This document shows, in pieces, positions 1-14,676 of a DNA stretch of 64,000 nucleotides. The notes beneath the pieces were generated by a model. That model did not search any database and had not been told where the DNA came from. It saw only the letters and a list, made by a program, of their open reading frames with translations. The translations under genes and the position numbers were made by a program. The first letter of the stretch is position 1. Each line of letters starts with the position of its first letter. This stretch comes from Acanthornis magna (taxonomy: Eukaryota > Chordata > Aves > Passeriformes > Acanthizidae), in contig JAWUZG010000027.1 of assembly GCA_036785705.1 (NCBI GenBank), positions 4,073,501-4,137,500 of the forward strand, given 5' to 3'.

Positions 1-3000
1 GGGGAATCTCTGGTTCTCTGCCTTTATGCCAGTTTGTCTGCCAGCGCTTGCTGTGGTCTCCCTGGGAAGGAATGGGCCCTCTGTTCTTTCCATTTGCTTT
101 GCCACAGAGTGAAATCTTGTGTGAACAAGGGGAAAATGATTCTTAGTTCTTTATGCTTTTTTCTAATGGAATTAGGTCTCTGGGCTTTAATGTAGTGTTG
201 AAATGTTGCAGGTTCTAATAAAGTAAAATGTGGCAAAGGAATTGTAAACAAAACAGGGAAAAGCCTGCAAAATCTAAATGCCTGTGAGATTACATTAATT
301 GGAAAGCTTCTGTTGGGTCACCTTTGGCCATATCATGTTTGAATTTGAAATAAAGACTCCCAAGAAGAGAAATATCACCACCACTTTCTTTTGCTGAAAT
401 TGGAAAAGGAAAAAACTGTGGTAGCTGATAAGACCATACCAATACTTGCTCTCTGCTTGTGGTGGAACACACATCCACAGTAGCCCATCATGATGAGTTC
501 TGCTGAGTAGCTTTGGGATAGACACACAAGAGGACAGTGTACCTCTCTTCTAGCAGGAAAGGGCTTGAAAGCCTCAGGAGTGGCACTGTGGGGCTGCTCC
601 TGGCTGTGGACACTTTATCCCTGTGTGGAGATGTGCATTTTGCAGTGTGCTGTGTGTTCCCTGATCCATAACATTGTCATTCCCAGTTAATGAGAGCTCT
701 TTCCCCTGTGCTGTGATTTATTACCAGTTTAAAAAATTGTTTAAATACCCACCTTAGGAAAAACACTGAGCTTTGGAGTGGTGCTCGGTAGAAACTGTAG
801 ATTAACCCAAGGTGTAGCTCTGTGGCTTAAACTCATGCACGTCTGCTCTGTACTAATGAGTGCTGTTGCAAGGCATGGAACATGGCTGGAATGGCCTGGG
901 CTATCCTGGAGTGTGCTGGGCTCCAGCAGCACATCAGATGTGAAGGATTTTCCTCAAGATCAGAACTCATGAAAGTAGTCACAGTCCCATCTGGGTTCAG
1001 GTGGTTAACGCAGAGATTTTGTCTGCCTTTTGTGCTTGAGTGGCACATCACCTGTGGGGCTGCAGGACCTGCACAGCCACAGATGGTTTTATATTCATGG
1101 TGGTTCTTTTTGTAGTGGCCATATCCTTTTGAGCTGTTTCAGTAGGTGAAACCTATTTTTTTTAAGTTCCCTTCAAATCAGCTGGCAAAGACTCCAACAG
1201 TGGCTTTTCCCTGAGTGCTGCTAACACCTCAGCAATAAAATGGGACTCACTGGGTCATAGCTTGGCCATTCTCTCTCCTTGTTTCCTAGAAGTGAGCCGA
1301 ACTAAGGAGGAAATTGCTATTTTGCTGACGCTGAGGTTTGGTGAGAGGAATTGCTTTATTTCAAGAGTATCACATAAACATTTGGACAGACTTTGTCCAA
1401 AAATGTAAATCCCCTTGTGTGGTGGGATTTTCTGTAATGTCTTGTTTGTGCAATATACAAAATGTAGCACTTCAAAATAATGACTCATGTGTGACTCCTT
1501 ACCAAGCTGGGGAGGGTGATGTCTCTCCAAGAATTCTTGGCTGGATGTTTGTGTCATCCAGTTGGACAGTATTGCTCTGGTGTTGTGCACTAAGCTCCCT
1601 CTGAAATGCTATTGGTTACAACACTTCTCTGGCATAATATTTCTCCTCCCGAGGAAATGAGAGACGTGCTGTGTGTCTCCTCAGCCAGGCTGAAGTTAGC
1701 TTTTGGCTAAAGCCCTGAACGGGGAATGTTTTATTTTTGGTGGTTCCTGATACTACTGTGTAACATTTTCAGATGCTTCATTTCCTTGTCCTTCTGTCTC
1801 CCGGTGACAATTTGCCCTGCTTTTGGAGTAGCAGAGTGGGTTTGGGTGGAGGTGTGGTTTTATTCCTAGTGGAACTTAGAACGAGCAAGAAAAAACAAAT
1901 AGGTAGATACAATCTCTTGAGCTGTGGCTGCTCTGTAGTGGAGACAGGTAGTGGATGAAAAGTGAAATCATAGGGATCCTGAAAAGGTGAGTGCCGTGGG
2001 GAGTGCAGCACATGGGGCTTTAACAAGGAGCTGAAAACTGAGGTGTGTCATGGGAACCTGTCCCGGTGCCGGCAGAGAGGCCCAACAGTGTTCTGTCATG
2101 AAGAATTTCTTGGGCTGTTCTGGGGCTCGCAGGGCTGCTGACAAGAGGAGGCTGTGCTTGGCGTGGCAGCAGGAACAGCAATGCTCATCCCCAGAGCCAC
2201 AGCGCTGCCTGGACCTGTTTTGCAGCCGTGCACACACCCCGGGGCTCGTCACATGAGAATGGACTGTGCCGTGATTCATAGCCACGTTGCCTCGATGAAT
2301 AAGTCCTAGAAAGAATTCTTTAGCCTTCCTGAGAGAAGGAAAGGTGAGGTGGCACACAGTAAATCCTGGCCCCTGTGATGGAAACGTAATGTGGATAGAG
2401 GGGTGGAAGAACAGGGGAAGAAATTTTTGGAAAATCAAAGAGGTTAAAATGAAGAATTAGAATGAATTAATAATTTGGATTTGAAAGTACTAGATTCAAG
2501 CCTTAACTTTTTCATAGTATAGTAACTTTTAAATAAATTATAATATTCAAGAAGGATATATTTGCTTCTGTAACTCGGAAGAAAGTGTATCCACAGAGTA
2601 GGTGGAAGTGTCTGCAGAGAATTTACTGCAGCACAGAACTGGTTTGACAGGAGTCACTTTCCTGCAGACACAAAACAGTCTTCATTTGTGATTCTTCTTG
2701 GAGTTAGTTCAGGGAATTGTGCAGTCAAAGGTGAGAAACTACAAAAGCTGCGAAGCTTCTTTTTCTTTTGATCTGTCAGTAACGAGAAGGTATGAAAATC
2801 TCATCTGTCCTAACAAAAACTTGAGGGATGTATGCAACCAAATTCACCAGCTGTGAGTAATGTGGCCTGTAATGAGTTTGTTTAATTTAGAACAATTTGA
2901 TTTCAGTTTAAAATTAATTTTTATTACTTTTACCTTAATATTTGCACTGTTTCTTTTGCCCTATTTATAAAGTCTTTTGCAGCTAATGAATATGAAAAGT

Positions 3001-3741
3001 TCACTAAAAATGTATAATCAAATACTGAAGAGAAAAAAATATACTAATGTTAGAAACTTATAAATAGTAAAATAAAAAAGTATTTGTAGACTAGCTTCCT
3101 AATCAGTCAAAAACAAACAAAAATACCCCCCACAAAATTCCAACCAGGAAGAATCTGTATTTCTTTCCAGGAAAAGTTCTAGAAAGTGCAAATAAAAAGC
3201 AAGATCAGAATAGATTATTTAAATCAGAGTTAAAGTAGATACTTTAAAGTCAAAGTGGTTTAACCAGTTCACCCTGGGTATTGAAGCTCAAATTTGTAGC
3301 TGGAGAAAGACGAGCAAATAACAAAGAAATTCCAGTGGGAAAGTGGGTATTGTGGTTTTTTTTTTCTTTTTCTCTTTTTAATAAGATGGGGAAGATGATT
3401 TTAAAGGGTGGGGGTTTTTTGTTTGTTTATTTTAAATTGCCTGGCATGGAAAAATTTTCTGGAAGAAATTTCTGCAGTCAAAACATGCATGTAGACATTT
3501 GATGTGCAATTCAGTGCTTGGATGGGGTGGTGTAGGAGAAACCACAGGTGGAGCAAATTCTCAGATCCAATGGCTTTGGCCAGGGGATGGGAATGTGTTT
3601 CTGCTTGTCCAAGGGCTTTGTGTCCTGGGATCCGATCCTGTCGCTCCTACAGTCCTGAGTGTCCCTGTAGGATCAGGCCGTGGGGAATGGCTAAACTTTA
3701 GGGCTGCAGCCCTCCATAGTTAATACCTTTTTCTCTGTGTG

Positions 3742-3816
3742 TTTTTTTGTTTGTTTGGTTGGTTTTTTTTTTTGGGGTTTTGTTTTTTTTTTTTTTTTGG
3801 TTTGTTTGTTTTTTAA
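3742..3816. repeat. T-rich low-complexity tract (GTTT/poly-T)
   Basis: The tract is almost pure T broken by G, as GTTT- and GGTT-like units, with one uninterrupted T run of about 17. It may be the reverse complement of an A-rich retroelement tail or a simple repeat. No adjacent element body is recognisable. Confidence 0.85.
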
Positions 3817-4164
3817 TGGTCACTCATTTAAAATTCTGTTTCAGTTGCTCCTTAGAACCTTGTTCATGCTGATGTCACTAATGACCTGTCAGGCTTTCCA
3901 TCACTCACTGGCGTTTTCAGGGATTTGTCATGTGGCTGTGAAGGTTAGCTGCTGTCTGGAGTGTGACAAATATCCCATGCCACATCGATAATATAACAGA
4001 CTCTCTTTTATTACAGCTTTCACGTCTGTTTCAAGCAGTGGGGTTATTAGTTTGTTCTTTCTCTTTAATAGAGATGAAACCTTATGGGATTTTTCATGTA
4101 CATGCTCAAATTCTCAAAGTCAGACTGGAGATGCTGAAGTAAAGAGGCAAGATTTTTTTAAAAA

Positions 4165-4240
4165 CTAGAGAAAAACCACCACCACCACCAAAAAAACCTC
4201 AAAAAACCAAAATGAAACAAAAAAAAAAAAATCCCCACAA
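4165..4240. repeat. A-rich low-complexity tract with (CCA)n
   Basis: A-rich sequence contains a short ACC/CCA trinucleotide run followed by A runs of 7 to 13 bases. It lies about 350 bp from the T-rich tract at 3742-3816, so the two could pair as a loose inverted repeat. No coding character is seen. Confidence 0.8.
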
Positions 4241-5224
4241 AATACCTTTCAGAACATTGTTGCCCTACCAAAATGAGCAGTTGAGTTCCTAAGGCATGGC
4301 ATGCTGCTGCTCATTTTTGGATGCTAGCAGAAGTTGCTGGATACCTTTTTTTTTTTTTGAATAATATAAAACAAGTGTCCCTCCAGGCAGAATTATGAAT
4401 CTGTAAGCCTGCCAATGGGAGCAGTCAGAGTATTTGAGAACACCCATGTATGTACTGTATGTAATACTGTAGCTCTAGTAACCTCAGCTGCTTGGTTTTG
4501 TTGTTCTGGTTGTGTGCTCTAAATCTTTAGTAGGGTGCTAAGTTGTAAATCCATTTGAAAGTCTGAGTTCTGTTTTGGAATCTAAGATGGATGGGAGGTT
4601 TGTCTTAGGGTTTAGAACATATCTTACTTCTAAGGTTCAGGATGGATCTTTGAAAGATTTATCTGTTTGGATTCTTTCCAAGGAATGAAAAATGGAATTT
4701 TCCTGAAGCATGAGGTGTGTTGGTCTCCCCTCTGTTAGTGTTCAGGGTGCTGATCAACAGAAAAGGCTCAGAGGGTGCAAGCTTTTCAACAGGTGAAATA
4801 CACACTGTCTTATGTTCCAGGTGCATTTCTGGAAAACCAAAACCCTGCAGTTAAATAGTTACTAATGGTTGTTGCATCTACTTATCCTCATCAACTGGCT
4901 CCAGTAGGATCAGGGAGCAGCTCACTGATGTTTGACATGTTACCAGGAAGTGAACGATAAGGTAGAAGGAGCAAGTCTGTACAAAATCAATTCATGGTGT
5001 CAGAAACCCATTGAATATTGAAGCTGGTTTCTACAGACAGTGTTCGAAAGTATGTGAATCGAGCTGGTTTTGGTCTGTCTGCAGTCCCTTGGGTTAAACA
5101 GGGTAAATGGCAGGGAATCAAGGTTGCTCTATTTTTTGGGGGTGTGTGATCATAAAGAATGCATTGATTACTTTTCTCTGTGCAGGAAATAAAATGCAGT
5201 CAGGATACAGAACAGCAGATAGAG

Positions 5225-5236
5225 CAGCATGCTGCT
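5225..5236. repeat. 12-bp perfect palindrome GCAGCATGCTGC
   Basis: A perfect palindrome lies in a CAG/CTG-rich patch at 5205-5285 in the 5' intron. It could extrude a short hairpin or be chance in a CTG-rich stretch. It has no known role. Confidence 0.5.
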
Positions 5237-8200
5237 GCTGTGGAGGAGTTGTGCTCACCTGGGCACGCTGCAGCAGTAGCTCTGTTGGCTGAAGTTAATC
5301 AGGTGCACCAACAGTCCTAAGTAATTTTTTTCCCCTGAATCATTACTGTTTAAGGCATGAATTATATGTGTGAAGATTTATAGGGTTTTCTGCAATTTGA
5401 AGGCCTTAAAACTGAAGTTCTTGTCATTTTAGTTTGCCTGGTCTCTAGTACAGACAGTGTGCTAGTACTGTGCAGACACTGAACTCTGAAAACGGTAATA
5501 TTCTTTATCTTCCTACTCTGGGGGTTCTCTGGACATATTTCCTTAGGGACCACAAGTTAAATCCCTTTAGGTGAATGTGGTATTTTGCTGGCAGGTAATG
5601 TGTTGTGATGTGAAGAGCTGTTTGTTTTGGAGTCATATCTGTCCTGCCATAGCAGTGAGGGAACAGCTACTGGTGCTGGTATTGAGGCTGCATTTGGTGT
5701 TTCAGAATATTTTTTGCATAATTTTCTTTCCTATGTCAGAAAGCAAAGCAGATGGCAGGCAATCATCAGTCCTTCACACTTGAAGCATTCTGGGCTCTTT
5801 CTAGGTACAACAGTGTGCTGGATGTGCAGAAGTGCATTTGAGGTGACCTAACCTGTTGAACTTTGTTGGGTTTCCCTCTGGAAAATGACATCATTGGGCT
5901 TTCTGTCCCTCTTCTTCAGGCACTATATGCTCAGTGATTCAGGCTGAGACTGCCCCTGGTTTTGCTGTTTGTGTTGGGGTGATAAAAATCTTTATGGTTC
6001 GATAATGACCTAGCTCTTCATAAGATTCCATGCAAAGGCCCCATGTCAGTAATAGCCCTGGCCCATGGCCGGTGATTTCAAGTGTCAGGAATATTGTGTT
6101 AGGAGCTGCTCCCACTTTATCAATCTATTGGTACTGCATCCTGTAGGGTTTTCTGTAGGAATATCGGTGAGCAATTGGGGTTTCCTTTGAGCACATGGAG
6201 GTGGAAGTTGGATTACTTCTGATTATCTATGTCTGGAACTAACATAGGTAGTTTTAGCTCCAAACTCTGCATGTCTAACTGCCAGGCTTGGATAAAAGGC
6301 AGAAGTGTATTGGGAGTTCTTGGTCCTGTCTTGCAGGGCTTCGTGTGATCAGCAGGAGCTTGAGAAATGGATTAAAATGCCAGTGAAGCTCGAGCTGTCT
6401 TTGAACTGTGAAGAACTTGATTTAATTGCCTGGAGATGCCGAAACATCATCAAGATGAGGGAAGTGTTTTGAAATGGGTTTATAACATTCTGCTAAGAGC
6501 TGCGAAGGATTTCACTGGATATCTGTTCCTCTGCTTCATTGGAGAGCAGATACAGGAGATCTTGAATGTCTAGCAGTGTTATATTTCCAATAAGGGATAT
6601 GTTTACTCACTTGTCTTAAAGGACCCTGGGAGTTGGGTTTTGAATTTCCATAAAACTCCGTGCTCCATAATAATACACAGGGTGTTCACTGTGATTGAAA
6701 TAATCAGTCTCGAGGAGATGAGTCTATTGTCTCATGAGGGTCACTCCTGCTTAGTGGCTGCCTGATCTCATCCTTTCAGAAGGAAAGCAGCAAGCTCATG
6801 GCAGTACAACTTGCAGATAAAGCTCTAGAAACCCAGTTCTTTCTGAATAATGATGATCCAGCTTTTTATATACTTTGTAGGAATGTTGAAGTACCTTTTT
6901 TTTTTGTTTGTGTGTTTTTAATGAGTAGTTTAATTCTGTGTAAATAATGAAGGTCTGAACAGATGACCCATGTTTTTTATAACAAGGGTGACTAATCTCA
7001 GAGCATCATTTGAATTGTTAGTAGCCCATGTTTTACATGATTAAAGGGGAACTGATTTCATCCTCTTCAATCTTTGAAATTAAAAGCATAGATTATGTTA
7101 TGCTGAGTTCTTTGCTCTGACTCTTCATATTCAGTCTGGATTGCTCTTCATAAGTGGTTTGTTTTTTTCCTTTCAGTTAACAAAGGAACAAAGATTTTAA
7201 GGTTTACATTAGGCGCTTTAAAATGTTACAGGATTAAAATAATTCTTATGAGATCTTTCACTTTCTTCTGTTCAACAACTGACAGATTAACTCATTTGGT
7301 GATAGATTTCTAAATAATCACATGGGTGTATACTTAATACAATGCATTAATCCTGTGACACAGCTGAAGCATTTTTGAATGGAAGAATGACACCTTTTGC
7401 ATTTGTTCCACACTTGAGTGCATCTAGTTGCTCCTAGAAGCCAGCGGGAAAAATGTGATTGTAAGTCTCAAATGGAAAAGTGGAAAGGCAGGCAAAGTGG
7501 CTGTTTGCCACTTTTACAATTTTGCTGTCTTGAATTAATTTCTAAAGTAACATTTCTAGGCATCTCCAAAATAAAGAGATTAAGAATTTGGACTTGCTGT
7601 GTTGAAGCTCACTCTGTGTTTTGCTCTGAGGCTGCTGTAGCTGCTGCCAGCAATGTCAGAGTTGTACTCAGAGCAGGCTCATGTCCCATTCCTGGAAGCT
7701 CTGCTGTCTTCTGTTCCTTCCTGTGACATGGCCAGGGGCACCACCTGGCCTGTAAACAACACAAATTCTGCTTTATTAACAAAAAACTTAAGCACACAGC
7801 TGTCTGTGATTTTTTTGTGTCAAAATTTGTATTCTGAGTTCTTTTCCAATTTAAACTATTTTCTACAACTGGCAGAGATGAAGAAAACTCCAGGTTTGAA
7901 TTTTTCACCCTATATTGGTCTGAATGGGGCAGAAGGGGAAAATCAAGCGTAGACATGTCCTTCCTCTGTCTACTCTTCTGGTAAGAAACTTTGAAGGGAA
8001 TCACAAATGTTTCTTCAGCAAAATGCTGTGAAGAATGCAGCAAGTAAAGATGCAGTACTTACCTTGTACTTGCTTGTCACTGTCTCTGAAACCTGAGGTT
8101 GAGGGCATTTGTTAAAATTTACAGAAAACAAAAGGATAGGGAGGAATTGGAGTTGCTGTGGCTGTATCTAAAGCCTTGGTGAGTCTCTTCAAATGGAGGA

Positions 8201-11200
8201 TCTGTGCTTCAGTGCTTTAATGATTGAATAGAAGAATATTAAGATTTATATTCTTCTAAACTGTAGTTGCAACATGAAAAGGCAGTAAGCTGTGGAATCA
8301 AAATCCCAGGGGAGGATGTTTGTAAGTCCAGTGGTGGGAAAACCACTGAAAGGCATTGCCTTATGGTGCTTGTGCTGAGGAGTTTTCTAAGGAAGATCTT
8401 TATTTTCCAGCTCACGTGTTCCTGCTTGAGACCTTGTAACTGTCATGAGATGGAAGAAGTGATTTCTCAGTAGATAAAGGTTGTGACTTTCTCTGGTTGT
8501 TTATTAACCATTTTTGTGACTCCTTTTAGCCTGGCCAGAGTGCCTGTTGAGGGTGATGTGGTGGGTGGGAGAGACCCAGGGAGGGAAGGAGGGTGAAAGC
8601 AACAGAACTGAAGTGCCAAACAATGGTCATGGTGCGGGTTGGAGGCAAAAAGCTTGGAAGTCTCTTAACTCTTTAGCCCAATATTCTGTTCCCTGGGCCA
8701 GGTCTGTAGGGATTTGCAGCTGTGCAAGTCTCCCCTGTGGAGGAGAAGTGGAGCAATGATGCTGGTTACCAATGGAAAGGGATGGCATGTTTTCAATAGC
8801 TAAAATGGAATGGCAGAATAAACCTCTGTTTATGAAATAGAACAGCGGCTTTGCAATAGACACTCTCCCTTAAGGAGTAGGCTGCTGGTTTTGGGGCAGT
8901 TTTTTGGATTCTCTCTGACTGAAGGTCGTATGTCATGTCTCTTACTCAAATTCCTTCTCTTCTTCTCTCTTTCCTTTAATCAATAATGACTATTTCCACA
9001 GAGAGCCAGTTTTTTTCTTGTTTCCAGTTGTTTGGTTGTGGACTAAATTAAATTCTTGTGTTTCACTTGGGGCTTGCAAGGAACAATTCCTTTCCTGATG
9101 TTTGAGGCGCCTGCAGCACGAAAACCTGGGGTGCTGTCAAGGGCATTGATGGTCTCCAAACCTGCACTGCCTGCAGGACAGCCTGGGAGTGCTTTCTTGA
9201 CCCTTTGATGGTTTCACAGCAAAATGATCAGCTGTAGAGGAAGCATTTTTCTTTACTCATGACTGATTTGTTTTAAGAGAGTATCCTGTTTGCCGTGAGA
9301 GATTTCACTGGAATGTAGGTGAGTGGGCAGGCAGTTAATTTTTATTTCTAGCTAAACAGCTGTATTTGTTATCTTAGAAACCTGCATTAACAGTGGTGCC
9401 AATGCTAAAGGGAGTGCTGCCTAATGAGCTGAAATATCTAGGCACTGGCAAAGACGTTGAATTTGTTGGACAACCCAACCCTGAACAATCCAAAGTGGGA
9501 TTTTTTAAGGTTTCTTTTTTTTTAAGAAATACATCCTTCTGTAGACTGCTTATCTTATGTGTGCATGTCAAGTTGGACACCCAGCTGAGAGATGGCGGTG
9601 TCAAACAAGTTTTTTTTAAAATCTTGGCTGCAAGATAGGTGAAAGTGTTGGTTGTCAACTTCTAAAAGCGAGTGGGTTTGTGGTGTAGAAGGTAAGTGAG
9701 AATTATGGCTTCCAGCATGAAGTTGCCAAGTGCTCACTCAGAAAGATGCCGCCGATGTTTCTAACCAGAAAAGAAGCTGAATTTGGAACATACCAGCCTG
9801 TGATAGTAAGTATGTGTAGGAAATAACTCTGCTTCTCTGCAAACTGCTGTTGTAATAACTACTCCTTCCTTCTGTCTTGACAGCTTGCTGCTAACTAGCA
9901 GCCTGAGCAAAGATAAGGTGCTGGGGGAGGTACTTAAATGACATTATCAGTAATAACCACACTCCTGGTAGTTTTGTAAGGCTGGAATACTTCTAAAATA
10001 CAACTTGCTGGTTTTACCTGAGCTACCACAGTAATCTCTCAGATAGGGCTTTGATAGTGGTATTTATTAGATGTGAAAATAGAGACCTTGGGTGTCATAA
10101 ATTTACAGAAGTAGCAGTCTTTGATGGAAGGGATTGCTTTGGCAGAGAACAAAAATAGCATGTTTTTTAGCAGTGAAAACCCGCATTTGTATTGTTACAG
10201 ACAAGTTTCTGCACTCCAGCAGTGCCAGTATCCTTTGTAAGCTGCCAAGTGACCTTTCCAGGTTGGACTTAGATCTTGGAAAGTTTGGGACTGTTGCTGG
10301 GTAATCCTGGAAGCAGCAGTAGGAAATGTGTAACCATTTGTCCCTCTTTCACGGGGTTTGAAGTGTCTGCATGAATGGGCTCAAGGTTGCCTCCCTTGGA
10401 GGAGAATGTGTACGGCTGCACTCAGTCCCTAGTTAGACCAGCTCTAAAACACAGCAGCTTTTCTGCAGTAGGTTTTTATGAAAGGCATAACAAGGTCATG
10501 CCTCTGGTGCTTCCCTAATGAGTAAATTAAATCTGTGGAAGTGATGCTGCAGTCCCTTGTGGAATTTCACATGGTTTGAGAGAGGTTTGGGTGCAGCTTC
10601 TGGGGAACTGAACTACCACATGCTTTGGGAGGCTGAAGTACAGCAAAGTAGCTGACAACTGTTGAATGAAAATGGGTTTATTATTTCTGTGCACTGCAGC
10701 TCAGTAGCAGGTACCCATATCCTTTCCATGGTGTTGACCATTGCTAGGATTAGATATTAAAAGTAAACTGCCAGGTGCCTGTAAAATGCTGTCTTTATTT
10801 GGTGTTTCATGCTGACCTGTGATATCTGCTGTTTTCTAAGTTAGTCATCTAGGGTTACTCTTGTTGGAAAATACTTATCATGTTATTAGGGTTCCGTTTG
10901 AATTCCACTTTTTCAAAGCAGAAATCTGTAGATGGTGCACCGTAGTGTATGCTTTAAAATTATGTGGGCTTTGATTCAATTTAACTAAAATTATGGTTTC
11001 CACAGTATATGATGTGATAATAAAGAAAGACCTGCAGGAAGATGTGTGAAGTTTAGGAATATATTTTACAATTTTTTTTTCTGAAGGGGATTGTGTTTGT
11101 CTTCTCATCAGTTATGCTATGCAGCAATTTTCTTCTGTGGAAGAAATGCAGGTAAAAATGGAAATGGAGAATTGAAACAAATATGGATGAAAAAAGTAAT

Positions 11201-14200
11201 CTCTCTCCCACCTTCCACTTCTGAGTAATACAGAAACCATTCAAGAAAAGTAAAGGAGAAAATTACAATGCCCAGAGTCCAAGCACTTAGACTTCTTGAT
11301 ACTTTTGTGCAAATGAGCACTTCTTTTCCTTCAATATTTTTATTACCAGCATGAAATTAAGTAGCAAATAAGTAATATATTTTTTTTCCAGGATGTGAGG
11401 AATCAAAGGCTCCAAATTTGAGGAAGCTCTGAAACCCCAGCCAAACTTTGTGGCCAGTGTTCAACCTCAGGCGTGTCCTGTACCTTTCTCTGTCACTTTT
11501 AGCGGACTTTCAGAATACTGCACAAAGACTTGTGTGTCCCTTGCATTTTGGTGGCCAGCATCAAGTGCATTCCAGTACTGTAATATATGACTCTGCATGG
11601 CTGTTGTGTAAACCTCAGCATGAGTTGTTTTCACATTTCTTCAGCTTAAATAATATGTGTACTTTTGCCCGACCTCTGCAGGGTCACTCTGTGCTTCTTT
11701 CCATGAGAGAAAACAGAGGAAAAATGAATGTGGTAAAGGTAATCAAAGTGGCAGATGATATGTGAGGTTCAGAAAGTGGAAATCAAAGTGTTCCAGAAGC
11801 TGAAGTTTTCCAAAGTGACCACAAGTACTTTAGAAAGCAGTTGAGGGTGTAGATAAGACATGTTATTGGTATCTAGAATGGTGAGATGAGTACTGGGCAG
11901 AAAATCTTAGTTTTCTAGGAAAATAGGAAGAGAAAAACCCCAAGAACCAAAACAAAACCCCAAAGCTGCAAGAGGATGCTCGTTAGCTCTGGTAGTTGAA
12001 CTGTGGTGTTCCTTCTCTCATGAGGTGACAGCCCTTCATGGGAGTTATTCCACTGGCCTTGAGCTGTTTTCTATATAAGGAGGTGCTCAATTCACCCTAG
12101 ATTTGGTCCTTAACAGACCCTCTTTGTGTGGTGTATTTTTCTCCTTTCATTGTACATTGCAGATGTGCCTAAAGCAACACTCAGGTTTACTTCTGTGAAT
12201 CCCTTCTCTCTTGGGTGAAATTCAGTAAAACAGAAAATAGCAGAAAATAATTGTTTGGATTCTGAAACAGCTGTCCAAGATCTTAGGAGCAAGGGAGACA
12301 ACTGAAAAACATTCCATGTTGGTTGACTGCTCCTCAGTGTCCAGGGTATTTCTCAGGGGGTGGAATTGTTTCCGTTTCTGATGCAGTGGGCTTCTATAAA
12401 TTTAATCTTGGAAAATTAAAGCATTTTAGATAGTGAGTTTTCCTGTGCAAAGTGTTGTTGATAAAGATGCATTCAAAGTGAAGAGCCCTGGGATGGATTT
12501 TCTCAATGCAAAGCTGTGCAGTTTCACATCTGTTTGTGTCTGAGGTGTTGCCTGTAGAAGCCCTAGCGTACTCTCTCCTAGGCCTGGTAATGTGTCGACT
12601 TGTGCACCGCTCATTTGAAATCTGGACTGTTGTTCTGCCTTTGCCTAAGGGTTCTTCCTTTTGGTTATGCTAGAGCTCTGCGATGAGATGTGAAGAGCAG
12701 GGGAACAGAAGTAATTTTGTGGAAAAACATCTTTGTGCCCCAAAGCTTGTTGGGTTAGAAACTGCCACTGGGTTTAGCTGATTAGCAAACATCATCTTCA
12801 CTGAGCAAGTTGGTATTGCCTAGTTTGAGAGCTGTAATTGTTCCTTCTGCAGTCAGAAGGGGATGTCAGGTATTAGAAGCTGAGAGGGAAGGGATTGAAA
12901 TCGGTGTTTTGTCGCAGAAAGTTTCCATGGCATGTGCTCATCTTTAATATTGTGACTTGAAAAGGTTTGGAGAAGGGCAGTAGAGGTGCTATGGGGATGG
13001 CTTTTGTAGAGGGGATATTTATCTGGTAGGGTAGGACTTGTCAGCCTGGAAAAGGGATGCTTCAGGTCCTGTGTGCTACAAGATACTTGTGAAGTAGGTG
13101 GTGTGAGTGCAGTGTGTAGGCAGTAGTTGCTCACTGTGCTTTCCTGTGAATAAAACTATTGTCTAAAGTTGGAAATTGGTAGGAAAAAAAAAACCCAAGC
13201 CCCTAACAGACTCCCAAACCAAACCACCTCATATATGGTGAAAGCTGTGGGATTCAGGGTAACAAACAATTGTAGGTTGTGAAAGTCTAGGTGTGTCCAA
13301 GGAGATGATGAACAGGTGACCAGAATGGACATCCAGCAGGGGCTGCCACATTCACTGGTCTGGCACAGAAACACTGGGGGCTGTCAGGGTCCTGAGGAGA
13401 AAGGTAACACACTCCTGCATCATCCTCTGCTCCTCCCTGTCCATCTCCAGGGCCAGCTGTTTAAGGCACATAAACAACCTTTGGGCATGACTCATTGCTC
13501 TTACATGATGCTTTTGTATTCCTTGGAATTAAGAGAAAAGTGTTCTTCAAGGGATGTCCTCATCAGGAATGCCCTGTAGTAGTGCTTCACTATGAGGTGT
13601 AATACAGAAAGAATTTGAAATATTTCTTCTTTAATTTCATACTGTGCAGTTTTTGATTATCTGAATTTAGCTACTTCATGGTTTTTCTATGGTGATCTTT
13701 TAGTAACTCTGTGGAGTTACTGGATGTATAACTTCGATTATTAAACCCAATGTAAGCCATTGTGCTGCAGAATAATACCCCGGTGTTAATCCCAAGCAGC
13801 TCCTAAGAGACAAGAAAAATAAGCTCTTTGTGTCCCTGTTTAATTAACCAAGGCAGATCATGGTGCTGGCAGGGAGATGGTTTAGGAAGAGGTTTAACTG
13901 CAGTTTTTTGGTGCCCTGTCAGAACACTCCAAGTGGTAGTTGCACGCACTTGATGATACTTACATTGATGATCTGTGTCTGAATAGGTCCTTGGTGTCTT
14001 TCCTGTGTTTCTGTGGATGCTCTTGGGCTCATCTGTGCTTATGCTGCTTTAGACCCAAAATCTACACATCTGAGAGTATTTTGGACAATGAATAGCTTAA
14101 AACACATTTCTCATAAAGTACAAATATTTGGAAGGTTTTTATTTATTAAACTGCTCTGTCTCTGTGATGGGATGACAATGTTGCCTCATCCTGACAGATG

Positions 14201-14463
14201 GAATAGTCAGGCAGGGCTGCTAAGTGACCTAAACCAAAAGATTGGGTGATGGGGGCAGACAACCCTCTTCTGATGGTTTTTTGAGTTGAGTTTTCATGCC
14301 TTCTGTATAATCTGGATCATTTCAGAATGCTTATTTTGAATTCAGTGTCTAAATATGTGACAGGGCTCCTTCAAAATGGGCAGGTGCTATGGTTAGAGCT
14401 GTCTGACTCTGCTGTCACTGTTTTATCTTCGCCTGATTAAACTCTCTTTCTCTGATAATTTAG

Positions 14464-14676
14464 ATGTGCAGAAGTGTTGTGCCTCCTCCCCCTGCCCCCC
14501 ATATCCAACTCCCCTTTACTGCTGAGGAAGTAATTAAACTTTTGGGCCCTAAAATAAATGTTGAAAAAGACCCTTCAGGTGCTGAGATGTTAAGCACCAC
14601 TCTCTATGCTTTGCTCTCTGCTTTGCTCTCTGCTCTTTTGGCTGCTTTTTTCTTCCTTAAGGCCTTTCCTAGGTGA
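14464..14676 (+). other. Unassigned 70-codon open frame with hydrophobic C-terminus
   Basis: The ATG directly follows TTTAG, so it could also be read as an exon start after an acceptor. The frame encodes a proline-rich N-terminal part, a charged middle (around GPKINVEKDPSGAE) and a hydrophobic leucine/alanine/phenylalanine segment over about residues 43-68 that resembles a membrane span. It ends KAFPR before TGA. The hydrophobic part is partly produced by a tandem TTTGCTCTCTGC repeat. It sits about 140 bp upstream of an LTR remnant, so it may be internal sequence of a decayed endogenous retrovirus. I do not recognise the protein and cannot exclude a chance frame. Confidence 0.25.
14610..14640 (+). 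repeat. Tandem TTTGCTCTCTGC duplication
   Basis: Two adjacent copies of the 12-bp unit TTTGCTCTCTGC are followed by a partial copy. The repeat underlies the ALLSALLSALL part of the 70-codon open frame, which lowers the case that this frame is an evolved protein. Confidence 0.7.
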
